The notes under the pieces are model-generated. The model had not been told where the DNA came from. It did not search any database and saw only the letters and a list, made by a program, of their open reading frames with translations. This document shows positions 33,995 to 42,397 of a stretch of DNA of 64,000 nucleotides, one piece after another. Numbering within the stretch: the stretch's first letter is position 1; every line of letters begins with the position of its first letter. Position numbers and translations under genes: made by a program. The DNA comes from Caldifarciminota bacterium (GTDB lineage: Bacteria; Hydrothermota; UBA3073; JACQXS01; JAGMCI01): assembly GCA_023129325.1 (NCBI GenBank), contig JAGMCI010000008.1, positions 1-64,000 on the forward strand, given 5' to 3'.

Positions 33995-34019
33995 GCGAAC
34001 CCTAAAGGGTTCGGCTACA
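33995..34019. repeat. right REP palindrome of the RAYT unit
   Basis: The reverse complement reads TGTAGCCGA-ACCCTTTAGGGT-TCGC. Compared with the left copy the ends are identical and the palindrome bases differ in pairs, so base pairing is kept. Confidence 0.85.
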
Positions 34020-34087
34020 ATGGAAACAACGAAATGGTTTGTAGTAAAAGGTGTTAGCCTTCGTAAAAGGAAGCAAACCTCATCAAC

Positions 34088-35689
34088 ATGGCGTTCTTAA
34101 ATCCTTTTTTCTTATTTGGGCTTTTTTCTTTGCCTATCCCATTTATTATTCATCTCTGGCATCGCCGGAGAATGCGAAGATTTGAATTCTCAAGCACTAT
34201 GCTCCTTAAACGTGCCGAAAAAGGAGAACGAGCATTTAGGAGACTTAAAAATATACTGCTTCTTATACTGCGTACACTTTGTTTAGCATTTTTGGTGCTT
34301 GGATTTGCTAATCCAGGTATCTTAAGAAGGCAATCCATTGTAGTCCTTGATAATTCTTACGATATGCTCACTAAATCCGGAGAACATACCCTTTTTGAGC
34401 AGGGAAATAAAATTGCAAATCGTCTTAAAGCTAAGGGCTCCAAAATCATACTGAGTTCAGGTGCCAAATTTCCTTCAAAATGTGAGTATAAGAAGTTTTG
34501 TTTGCCAATTGAAGGGATAAGTCATATAATTACTAAAGCTGGCAAATTGCCTCCAACATCTGGTATTAAGTTAATAGGACTTAAGGGGGGAGATAATTTT
34601 TCTATTGATTCTTTATTTTTCACTCCTACCAGAATAGGTATTGGGATAACAAATTTTACAGAAAGGGAGAAAAATAAACTAATAGCCTTATTTATAGATT
34701 CTAAAACCCTTGAGACAAGACTCACTATAGCTCCATATTCAACTGGTATAACATTTTTCCCTTTCCAAAATGTTTATGCTGGTTCATTGAAAATTGAACA
34801 AGATGCTCTTTCTATTGATGATGTAAGATATTTTGTTCATCCTCTGCTACCTGAATTAAAAGTTCTCCTTGTTGGAAATTCAAGGGAACTCTTTTTCTTA
34901 AAAAATGCTTTATCTCCGGAAGAGGGAGACTCAAGGATTAGTGTGGAAATAAGCCCAAAAATCAAGAATCCGAGAAACTATGATGTGCTTGCCTTTTCCA
35001 GCATCAGTTCTGTATATATGGGAGAAAAGACGCTTTCCTTTCCAAGAGAAGCGACAAGGCTGGATGACTTCCTGACTTTAAACTGGATTTCTAATACTCA
35101 TCCCATATTTTCAGGTTTTAAGTTTCTACCTGAACTTAAGAAAATCAAGTTCACAAGAAGGAAAGTCATTCCTAAAGAAGGGAAAGTAATTGCCAGATTT
35201 TCTGATGGGACTCCAGCAATCATAGAGTCCGCCTCAGGGGGACTTATTTTTTCTTTTCCATTAAGTCAAGTAGGAGAAGTTGTCCTATCACCACTTTTTG
35301 TCCCTTTAATGCACAGAGTAGCTTATTGGTTAGCCGGAAAACCTATAGAGGAACATAATTTTATAGTTGGCGAGAGAGTAAAATTTAAGGTCCCTGAATT
35401 TAAGTCTTATAAATGTATTGGTCCAAGCTTAACCCAGGAGATTACACCAAAAATTGAGGCGGATGGAATCTATATTTGCATAATGCCTGAAACACCAGGT
35501 ATTTATGAAATTGAAGGAATAACAAAGTTTGCCGTAAATATAAGTTCTAAACTTCTTCCTTCACCATTAAAGATTAAAGAAACACCTGCCTTGCCGGCAG
35601 GCAGGAAAGATTGGTTAAATTTAAAAAAGTTATTCTTTGTATTAGTTCTACTTTTGCTCGTAGCCGAATTAATAATAAGAAGATTTTAG
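34088..35689 (+). CDS. BatA-type membrane protein (aerotolerance-related N-terminal domain)
   Basis: The N-terminal BatA domain has FLNPFFLFGLFSLPIPFIIHLWHRRR (first helix), FEFSSTMLLKRAEKG and a second helix ILLLILRTLCLAFLVLGFA. A large soluble region (about 85-505) follows, and a last membrane helix (LFFVLVLLLLVAELII). Proteins of this build usually work with DUF58 and MoxR partners in envelope function. Two palindromes are read in frame: SASGGL at 35228-35243 and TPALPAGRKDW at 35585-35605, the latter just before the final helix. Both are in loops. Confidence 0.83.
   Translation: MAFLNPFFLFGLFSLPIPFIIHLWHRRRMRRFEFSSTMLLKRAEKGERAFRRLKNILLLILRTLCLAFLVLGFANPGILRRQSIVVLDNSYDMLTKSGEHTLFEQGNKIANRLKAKGSKIILSSGAKFPSKCEYKKFCLPIEGISHIITKAGKLPPTSGIKLIGLKGGDNFSIDSLFFTPTRIGIGITNFTEREKNKLIALFIDSKTLETRLTIAPYSTGITFFPFQNVYAGSLKIEQDALSIDDVRYFVHPLLPELKVLLVGNSRELFFLKNALSPEEGDSRISVEISPKIKNPRNYDVLAFSSISSVYMGEKTLSFPREATRLDDFLTLNWISNTHPIFSGFKFLPELKKIKFTRRKVIPKEGKVIARFSDGTPAIIESASGGLIFSFPLSQVGEVVLSPLFVPLMHRVAYWLAGKPIEEHNFIVGERVKFKVPEFKSYKCIGPSLTQEITPKIEADGIYICIMPETPGIYEIEGITKFAVNISSKLLPSPLKIKETPALPAGRKDWLNLKKLFFVLVLLLLVAELIIRRF
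35228..35242. repeat. in-frame palindrome encoding SASGGL in the BatA-like gene
   Basis: TCCGCCTCAGGGGGA, one base away from the perfect element. Confidence 0.7.
35585..35605. repeat. in-frame CCTGCC-type palindrome in the BatA-like gene
   Basis: CCTGCCTTGCC-GGCAGGCAGG, read as PALPAGR. Confidence 0.7.
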
Positions 35690-35699
35690 GATAATGGAT

Positions 35700-35799
35700 T
35701 AAATTTTGAAACCGTAACCACAGATTACACAGAGTTTCACTGGAGAAACAGAAAAGAGAAATATCTGTGTCTATCTGCGTTTATCTGCGGTTAATACAG
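35700..35799. repeat. ACCACAGATTACACAGAG / TATCTGCGTTTATCTGCGG repeat
   Basis: Inverted-repeat DNA between the BatA-like gene and lptD, ending just before the lptD start. Confidence 0.6.
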
Positions 35800-37734
35800 A
35801 TGATTTTTATTCTCTTTATTCTTGTTACAAAAATTGATACAACTGAGGTTTATTATACTGGCGACACACTTCACTATTTATGGCAAGAAGGCATAATCTG
35901 GCTTACAGGACACGCTGAACTTAAGACACCTGATATAATTACTAAAGCTGATACTATAAAATATGATTCAAATAAAAACTTTGTCACAGCTTATGGCAAT
36001 CCTATTCTCTGGGTCGGCAAACAGGAAATAAGTGGCAAAAAGATGTTATATGACTTGAATACAGGCTACGGCATCATCTATGATGGACGAACCCAAATTC
36101 AGAAGGGTTGGTTTGACGGCAAAATTATAAGAAAAGTTGGAAAAAAAGTCCTTAATGTAGATTATGGTAAATTTACAACTTGTAACCTTAATCCTCCTCA
36201 TTATTATTTTTGGGGCAGACGACTTAAGGTATATGTTGATGATATGATATACACGAAACCGCTTGTTTTATGCGTAAAAGGCATTCCCCTTTTTATTGCT
36301 CCTTTCTGGTGGTTTCCAATTAAGAAAGGAAGACAATCTGGGTTCCTTTATCCAAAAATTGGAAAGTCTGAGGGTGAAGGAAGGTATGTCAAAAATATTG
36401 CCTATTATTGGGTAATAAATAAGTGGTCAGATGCTACTTTTATATTTGATTATTTTGAGAAAATGGGACCAAGATTATTGCTTGAAGGAAGGTGGAGTAT
36501 TAAGCCTTTACTTTTAGGGAACTTTAATGCCTCTTATATAGTTGAAAGAGAAGGAAAAATAAAAAGAGGAGCAATTGATTTTACGCATTCTCAAAGACTT
36601 GGACACAGATTCTCTTTGAGAGCAAGTGGGAACTTTGTGAGTGATGCAGAATATAAAGTTGATTATGAAGAGACTCAACTTGTCTCACTTGATAAAATAC
36701 TAACCTCATATTTAGCAGTTACTAAATTATGGGACTTGGGAGGGGTAAACTTTGTAGTACAGGATAGAAAATACCTTGACAGGGATACAGAAGAAAAACT
36801 TCTTCCTAAGTTTACTTACAATCTTAATTCTATAAGAATATTGGGTGGCTATTTCTCTTATGGTGGGGCATTTACAAACTCCATCTCCCGAGATAAATAT
36901 TCAGAAAAAAGTGAACGATGCTCTAACAATAGGTTTAGATTATCCTTTCCATTTAAGATAATACGGTATTTAAGTGTTTCGCCAGCAACAAGCCAAAATT
37001 ATACTTATAGAGTAAAAGACCTTTTGTATAAATCTTATCAAGGGTCATATTCTGTGACATTTTCAACAAATATTTATGGTAGGACAATACTTAAACCTGA
37101 ACTCAGACACATTATGAGTCCAAGAATATCTTACTCTTGGGAAGACAGCAAAGTCTGGACAGGTGCAGAGATTTCAACATCTAAAAAGAAAGCCTGTTCC
37201 TTTTCAATTTCAAATAATTTTTATGCGCTAATTGGGGAAAAGAAATGGTCACTTGCAAGACTTAACCTTGGTAGCTCATGGAACTTTGATGAGTCAAGAG
37301 TCAATCCTGTAAGTATTTCGCTTTACTCAAATCCTTTTCCCTTGATTAATTCACGGGCGTTTGCAACCTATAAGCCTTATGATGAACTCGAGAAATTTAA
37401 ATTTGAGAGGCTTACGAGTTCTTATAACTTTCATAAAAAGGATTTTTCACTTTCTATGACTTATAATTGGGTTCCAGAGCGTGACCAAAGTCTATGGGGC
37501 ACTGTTAAGATGCATCTCACAAAGAACTGGAATCTAACTCTTTCAAGAAGATATGATTTAAGAGAAAGAGAAATAGTTGGCGAAAGTTTTTCTCTTTATC
37601 GGGATTTGCATTGCTGGGAAGCATTATTTAATTTTAGTAGATATGGTGAGCACTGGAGGTATGATTTTAAGCTCAAGTTAAAAGCGATTCCGGAAATAAA
37701 GGTAGGAAAAGGAATAATTGGAATTTTTCTTTAA
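35800..37734 (+). CDS. lptD: LPS-assembly outer-membrane protein LptD/OstA
   Basis: After a short signal peptide (IFILFILVTK) an OstA-like N-terminal domain (TKADTIKYDSNKNFVTAYGNPILWVG, KKMLYDLNTGYGIIYDG) leads into the LptD core, with FTTCNLNPPHYYFWGRRLKVY, LFIAPFWWFPIKKGRQSGFLYP and a long series of outer-membrane strands. LptD inserts lipopolysaccharide into the outer leaflet; it shows that the cell has an LPS-type outer membrane. The 644 residues are shorter than in E. coli (784). The ATG at 35800 is preferred; an upstream in-frame ATG at 35767 lies inside a dispersed CAGATAAACGCAGATA-type repeat. Confidence 0.87.
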   Translation: MIFILFILVTKIDTTEVYYTGDTLHYLWQEGIIWLTGHAELKTPDIITKADTIKYDSNKNFVTAYGNPILWVGKQEISGKKMLYDLNTGYGIIYDGRTQIQKGWFDGKIIRKVGKKVLNVDYGKFTTCNLNPPHYYFWGRRLKVYVDDMIYTKPLVLCVKGIPLFIAPFWWFPIKKGRQSGFLYPKIGKSEGEGRYVKNIAYYWVINKWSDATFIFDYFEKMGPRLLLEGRWSIKPLLLGNFNASYIVEREGKIKRGAIDFTHSQRLGHRFSLRASGNFVSDAEYKVDYEETQLVSLDKILTSYLAVTKLWDLGGVNFVVQDRKYLDRDTEEKLLPKFTYNLNSIRILGGYFSYGGAFTNSISRDKYSEKSERCSNNRFRLSFPFKIIRYLSVSPATSQNYTYRVKDLLYKSYQGSYSVTFSTNIYGRTILKPELRHIMSPRISYSWEDSKVWTGAEISTSKKKACSFSISNNFYALIGEKKWSLARLNLGSSWNFDESRVNPVSISLYSNPFPLINSRAFATYKPYDELEKFKFERLTSSYNFHKKDFSLSMTYNWVPERDQSLWGTVKMHLTKNWNLTLSRRYDLREREIVGESFSLYRDLHCWEALFNFSRYGEHWRYDFKLKLKAIPEIKVGKGIIGIFL

Positions 37735-38024
37735 TTAGGAATGGGGGCAAGCTTCTTTTTGATGCTTTGATTTAGCAGTTTTATCTCTTCAGGTGATAAA
37801 TTTTGTGAGTTGAGAAATTCATCCCATTTCCCATATTGCTTGTAGTATTCAATACATTTCTTAATCAGCGCAGTCTTTAAATGTTCTTTTGCAAAAATAG
37901 AGATACTCTCTTCTATTATTGTCCTGGTTTGTGCTTCAATCTTGGCGGCATATATCTGTTTCCAGACAAATAAAACAACAACAAGAGATAGGGCAGGACA
38001 AATAACGATTAGTAAGAATATCAT
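37731..38024 (-). CDS. small single-pass membrane protein of unknown function
   Basis: 97 residues: an N-terminal membrane helix (MIFLLIVICPALSLVVVLFVW) and a helical soluble tail (AQTRTIIEESISIFAKEHLKTALIKKCIEYYKQYGKWDEFL). It overlaps the end of lptD on the opposite strand by 4 bases. A GTG at 38057 would add 11 residues; neither start has a ribosome-binding site. The amphipathic tail and clean frame make it a likely gene, but no family is recognised. Confidence 0.5.
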   Translation of the reverse strand: MIFLLIVICPALSLVVVLFVWKQIYAAKIEAQTRTIIEESISIFAKEHLKTALIKKCIEYYKQYGKWDEFLNSQNLSPEEIKLLNQSIKKKLAPIPN

Positions 38025-38057
38025 TTTTTCTTTATTTAATAGCAAAAAGCGTGCCAC

Positions 38058-38332
38058 TTAGCACTGAATACCACAGATAATGACACGGAAACGCACAGAA
38101 CCTTAATCTATGTAATTCTATGTTTATGTCTTATTTATCTAAGGTATGCAAATATTGCACACCTCATTAAAAAACCTAAATCCTAAGCACGAAATCCAAA
38201 ATTCTAAACATCCCGCACTTATGCATAAGTGCGGGGCCAATTTCCCCAAAGTTTGGGATTTAAAGAATTAGAATTTCGGATTTATGGTATCTGTATCCTC
38301 CCTACCTGACGGCAGGCAGGAGCGGTTATTAT
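38058..38332. repeat. intergenic repeat cluster before tRNA-Leu
   Basis: ACCACAGATAATGACACGG-type repeat (38070-38130), an AACCTAAATCCTAAGCACGA / GAATTTCGGATTT inverted repeat (38172-38285) with the palindrome CCCGCACTTATGCATAAGTG (38212 on) in its centre, and CCTACCTGACGGCAGGCAGG (38301-38320). Confidence 0.65.
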
Positions 38333-38417
38333 TGGGCGAGGAGGGACTCGAACCCTCACGGGCAAAATTACCCAAGGGATTTTAAGTCCCTTATGTCTAC
38401 CATTCCATCACTCGCCC
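38333..38417 (-). tRNA. tRNA-Leu (anticodon UAA)
   Basis: The 5' acceptor strand GGGCGAG (38417-38411) pairs with CTCGCCC (38340-38334). The anticodon loop CTTAAAA sits in a GGGA/TCCC stem, the T loop GGTTCGAGTCC is canonical and a long variable arm (GGGTAATTTTGCCC) is present, as in leucine tRNAs. CCA is not encoded. Confidence 0.93.
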
Positions 38418-38621
38418 AGAAAAGCAGTTTTAGTGAAGAGTTATTATTTTTTATTAAAGAACGATACCAGAATTTATACTATTCCTAAAATGCTAAGATG
38501 TCAAGAAAATTTTAAGGGAAATATTTCAGCAGAAAATTTGTGCCATATTTGTGTGAAAAAGTAGGGAAAATGTGTTCAGTGATTAAATAAATCGTGTGCC
38601 TACTAACAAGTTCTTGATTAT
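38418..38621. other. short gene-free stretch
   Basis: AT-rich DNA upstream of tRNA-Leu on its strand and downstream of the S9 peptidase gene. I see no supported feature. Confidence 0.4.
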
Positions 38622-40640
38622 CTAAGAGTTTTCCTTTAAATACCTGTCAAACCAGCGTCTAATATGATTTAGCCTTTCAATGCGCCTGTCTGTTCGACCT
38701 CCGCGCGATAGACCATGCGGTTCTTCTGGAAAACGAACCATTTCAGTATCTACCCCTAATTTCTTTAATGCAACAAAAATTTGCTCATCTTGTTCAATAG
38801 GGCATCGTAAATCTTGCTCACTGTGAATGACAAGGGTTGGAGTCTTAGCATTGCCAATATATTTCATAGGAGATTGTCGCCAATAATTTTCAAAACTCTC
38901 CCATGGAGGTTTATCTCCAAACTCCTCTTGAAAAGCCCAGTTGAAGTCGCTCGAGCCATACATACTAATCAGGTTGCTTACACTCCTCTGCGTGACCGCC
39001 GCTTTGAACCGATTTGTGTGTCCAATAATCCAGTTTGTCATATAACCACCATAACTACCACCTGTGACCCCCATTCTTTTTTTATCAATATATGGTCTTT
39101 TCTCAATAAAATCAACAAATGCCATCAAATCATCATAATCCGTTGTTCCCCAATTATTCCAGATTGCTTTAGAGTGCTTTTCACCATACCCTTGCCCACC
39201 GCGTGGATTGCAAAAATATACAATATACCCCTGTGCGGCTAAATAATAAAACTCATGCATAAAGAAATTTCCATACTGGACTCTTGGACCACCATGAATT
39301 TCTAAAATTGAAGGATATTTTTTATTTTTATTAAAATCAGGTGGTTTAAGAATCCATCCTTGTAAATCGTTATCAACTGCTCCTTTAAACCAAACTTCTT
39401 CAATTTTTCCTAAGTTTATTGCTCGTAATAAATTTTCATTGATATGTGTTAACTTACGAGCACGTTTAGCAGGTATATTATAAAGCCAGATTTCTCCTAT
39501 ATCTTTCATATCTGCATGGAAATAAATAAGTTTTGACTGGTCTTTGTTAAAACTAAATGAACCCACAACTCCTTTATCGCCAATTATTGTTTTTAAACTT
39601 TCACCATTTAACATTATTGATTTAAGGACAGTATTTCCATGATGTGCTACTTGAAAATAAAGTGTTTTCCCGTCATTTGACCAAGTAGGTAGCATCATCC
39701 TCACTCCACCAGGTATGTCGTTAATTGTCCAACTCGATACATTAAAGTCAAATTTTTCTGTTAAATTCTTTGCTTCTCCCCTGCCATTTGTAGGAACAAT
39801 CCATAAACAAATATTTTTCCATCCTTGACCTCGGCCTTTTCTACCATAGTAAGCAATGTATTTACCATCTGGTGAGAAATTAGGCATACCCTTTGGGCCT
39901 GAGGGTGTCTTAATTTTATGAAACTTGCCGCCAGTTGCTGGTATTATAAATAAATCTATCACATCTGGAGCAAAGTCAGGGTCTCTACTTCTATTAGAAC
40001 AAAAAACTATTTTCTCTCCATCAGGTGACCAACGAGGAGACCATTCATCATAAATAGCGCTATTAGTTAATTGTTTGCCTTTCCCGGTGCGTGCATTAAT
40101 TGTCCAGATATGCCAGCGTTCTTTTGGCAAAAATCCTTTTCCATCTTCTTTGTAAAAAACACGTGTGATATGGCGGGAAATAATGCCTAATTTTTTCTTT
40201 TGTTCATCCTTTTCCCGTTCAATATCTTCTTTATCCTTTTTTCTAAACATACAGACAAACTGCTTACTATCAGGTGACCACTCAAAAGAGTCAATATTGC
40301 CTTTTAAGTTAGTTAGTTTTTTTGCTTCTCCACCTTGAAATGGGATAATATAAATTTGTGGTTGTTTTTTATCAGCTCTGTTTGAAATAAAAGCAATCTT
40401 TTTACCATCAGGTGACCATTTTGGATTGCTATCTACTTGATTGCCATAAGTAAATTGTCTTGCACGACCTCCATTGGTTGGCACAACCCAGAGATTAGAG
40501 TATCTTTTTTTAGTTTTTTTATCAACTCTATCAACGCAAAAGACAATATTATTTCCATCAGGTGCGATTTCAGAGTTAGAAACAAGTTTAAAACGATATA
40601 AATCTTCCGCAGTAATTTTGTGGGTTTTCAATTTAGCCAT
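38622..40640 (-). CDS. S9 family serine peptidase (acylaminoacyl-peptidase / prolyl oligopeptidase type)
   Basis: 672 residues. An N-terminal propeller (to about 400) is marked by SPDGKKIAFISNR, SPDGEKIVFCSNR and SPDGKYIAYYGRKG repeats, and the alpha/beta-hydrolase domain carries the triad Ser529 (GGSYGGYM), Asp610 (SEQDLRCP) and His642 (EEPHGLSRGG). The oxyanion-side motif LEIHGGPRVQYG is present. There is no signal peptide, so it is cytoplasmic and probably cuts short peptides. It has a TTGACT/TACAAT promoter and a GGGGGAAGG site before the ATG. Confidence 0.92.
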   Translation of the reverse strand: MAKLKTHKITAEDLYRFKLVSNSEIAPDGNNIVFCVDRVDKKTKKRYSNLWVVPTNGGRARQFTYGNQVDSNPKWSPDGKKIAFISNRADKKQPQIYIIPFQGGEAKKLTNLKGNIDSFEWSPDSKQFVCMFRKKDKEDIEREKDEQKKKLGIISRHITRVFYKEDGKGFLPKERWHIWTINARTGKGKQLTNSAIYDEWSPRWSPDGEKIVFCSNRSRDPDFAPDVIDLFIIPATGGKFHKIKTPSGPKGMPNFSPDGKYIAYYGRKGRGQGWKNICLWIVPTNGRGEAKNLTEKFDFNVSSWTINDIPGGVRMMLPTWSNDGKTLYFQVAHHGNTVLKSIMLNGESLKTIIGDKGVVGSFSFNKDQSKLIYFHADMKDIGEIWLYNIPAKRARKLTHINENLLRAINLGKIEEVWFKGAVDNDLQGWILKPPDFNKNKKYPSILEIHGGPRVQYGNFFMHEFYYLAAQGYIVYFCNPRGGQGYGEKHSKAIWNNWGTTDYDDLMAFVDFIEKRPYIDKKRMGVTGGSYGGYMTNWIIGHTNRFKAAVTQRSVSNLISMYGSSDFNWAFQEEFGDKPPWESFENYWRQSPMKYIGNAKTPTLVIHSEQDLRCPIEQDEQIFVALKKLGVDTEMVRFPEEPHGLSRGGRTDRRIERLNHIRRWFDRYLKENS

Positions 40641-40671
40641 CCTTCCCCCTTTTATTTTTTATTGTTTTTTT

Positions 40672-40700
40672 ATTGTACATTAAGCTATAATAAAAGTCAA
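40672..40700 (-). promoter_or_regulatory. promoter of the S9 peptidase gene
   Basis: On the minus strand TTGACT, 17 bases, TACAAT. Confidence 0.55.
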
Positions 40701-40709
40701 CTTTTTATA

Positions 40710-41606
40710 TTAACCAAGAACAACAAAAATAGCTCCAGAAAGGGCAAGTGCAATTGCTATAATACGCCTGAGTGTGATAGGTTCTTTCAGGAAAATGGTG
40801 GCTAATATGAAGATAAAAATGCTGCTTGTTTGATTTAATACTGATGAGATAGAGGCTTGAGTAAATCTCATTCCTGCCAACCAAATAAACATTGTCAGAT
40901 ACGTTCCAATAAAAGACCCACTGATTGTGTAACCCAAACTGCGAGTGGAAAAAAGTGATGAAATAATTTTATGCCGTGATGGATAAAATAAAGTAATAAA
41001 AATAAGAAAAACAACACCACCTAATAAACGAATTTCTGTTGTCCATAATAAAGGATTTTGTTCAAGTAATGGTTTTATCATTACAATACTTACAGCTTGT
41101 ATAGCCATTGCAGATACTCCCCAGAAGATTCCAATTAAAAGGTCTTTACGGCTTATTTTGCCTATCTTTTTTATATAAATTGTTGAAAGTGCAGCAGAAA
41201 TAATTAATAGTGCACCTATAATTTGTAAAATGGTTAAGCTTTCTTTTAACCATATTACAGAAAGACCTATAATGAATGGACTATACATACAGTCAACAAT
41301 AGCTGATAAGCCCGCTCCTATTCGATTTAAACTTTTTAAAAAGAGTGTATCGCTAATTCCTACACCAAGAATTCCGCTTAAAATAAGTAGAAAATAAGTA
41401 TTATAAGGAACCTGGCGGATTATTGCTATATTAAATATCCACATTGTAGGAAGGAATAAAACTGTAGCAAGAAGGTTCTTAAATAAGTTTAAGGCAAGTG
41501 GATGAACTGTTTCTCCACTTTTCTTAAAAAGTATAACTGCAAATGCCCAGATTAGTGCAGCTAAAAGTGATAGAAATTGTCCAAAATATGGGATTGTTTC
41601 ATTCAT
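40710..41606 (-). CDS. EamA-type (DMT superfamily) transporter
   Basis: 298 residues with ten membrane helices in two EamA repeats: the first from PYFGQFLSLLAALIWAFAVILFKKSGE, the second from SRKDLLIGIFWGVSAMAIQAV, ending in LRRIIAIALALSGAIFVVLG. The second half of each repeat contains the usual proline/glutamate helix (FLKEPITLRR). These proteins export metabolites or amino acids; the substrate is unknown. It lies upstream of, and on the same strand as, the S9 peptidase gene, 69 bases away. Confidence 0.88.
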   Translation of the reverse strand: MNETIPYFGQFLSLLAALIWAFAVILFKKSGETVHPLALNLFKNLLATVLFLPTMWIFNIAIIRQVPYNTYFLLILSGILGVGISDTLFLKSLNRIGAGLSAIVDCMYSPFIIGLSVIWLKESLTILQIIGALLIISAALSTIYIKKIGKISRKDLLIGIFWGVSAMAIQAVSIVMIKPLLEQNPLLWTTEIRLLGGVVFLIFITLFYPSRHKIISSLFSTRSLGYTISGSFIGTYLTMFIWLAGMRFTQASISSVLNQTSSIFIFILATIFLKEPITLRRIIAIALALSGAIFVVLG

Positions 41607-41947
41607 AATTTTATGCTACAATATTTTATTATAAAAGCAAGTTTTAATAGACAGGAGTTTCCCCATTTTTTCAGGTTTTTCTCTATAAACTGCTAAATAA
41701 ACAGTAAATGCAAAATGACCTTGTATCCACAAAGCATTTTATAAACAGGGATTGGATAAGATTAAAAGAGATTTTTTTGCCTCTTGATTTCTCTTTAAAT
41801 CCCTGTTAATCCCGCACATAACCTATGTGCGGGATATGTGTTCCATTTCTTTCTTTGTCCTTTTTCTTATTTGTCAACGAATTAGTCCATCATCCGTTAG
41901 TTAACGGAAACGGGTTGGGAGGAAATTTTGGGGAATGTTCAAATTTA
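41607..41947. other. intergenic region with palindrome, no supported gene
   Basis: An AACAGGGATT ... AAATCCCTGTT inverted repeat (about 41746-41809) is followed by ATCCCGCACATAACCTATGT-type palindrome (41809-41835). A further AT-rich stretch leads to tRNA-Cys. A 70-codon plus frame at 41825 crosses the palindrome and the tRNA and is not a gene. Confidence 0.55.
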
Positions 41948-42019
<72 letters not shown>

Positions 42020-42105
42020 ACAAACGGCAGTGATTAGTGCAGAGTGGTTAGTGATGAAAAGCGAAAACTTGTTACTAATCCCTAACCACTATTCCCTGAT
42101 TTTAA

Positions 42106-42178
42106 AGCGGGCGATGGGATTTGAACCCACGACCTTCTGCTTGGCAAGCAGACGTTCTACCAACTGAACTACACCCGC
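42106..42178 (-). tRNA. tRNA-Gly (anticodon GCC)
   Basis: Acceptor GCGGGTG (42178-42172) pairs with CGCCCGC (42113-42107). The anticodon stem-loop is CTGCTTGCCAAGCAG and the T loop GGTTCAAATCC. It lies 86 bases upstream of tRNA-Cys on the same strand. Confidence 0.93.
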
Positions 42179-42397
42179 ACAATTAAAAATATAATACAAA
42201 AATTGACTTTGTCAAGAAAAAAAGAAGCCACAGATTACACAGATTGTATCAAGTGGCATATTAGAGGACCAAAATATCAGTGGGAAGGGTACCAGTAACT
42301 CAGAACATCAGTTCCGATATGCTAATAATCTGATATTCTGCCCACTGATTTGCGGATATTCTAATATACTTAACAATTATCTGTGAAATCAATGGCT
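42179..42397. repeat. GCCACAGATTACACAGATT and ATATCAGTGGG inverted repeats
   Basis: One arm of the CACAGATTACACAGA family (42228-42246) is followed by an imperfect inverted repeat AATATCAGTGGG ... GCCCACTGATT (42268-42355). Confidence 0.55.
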
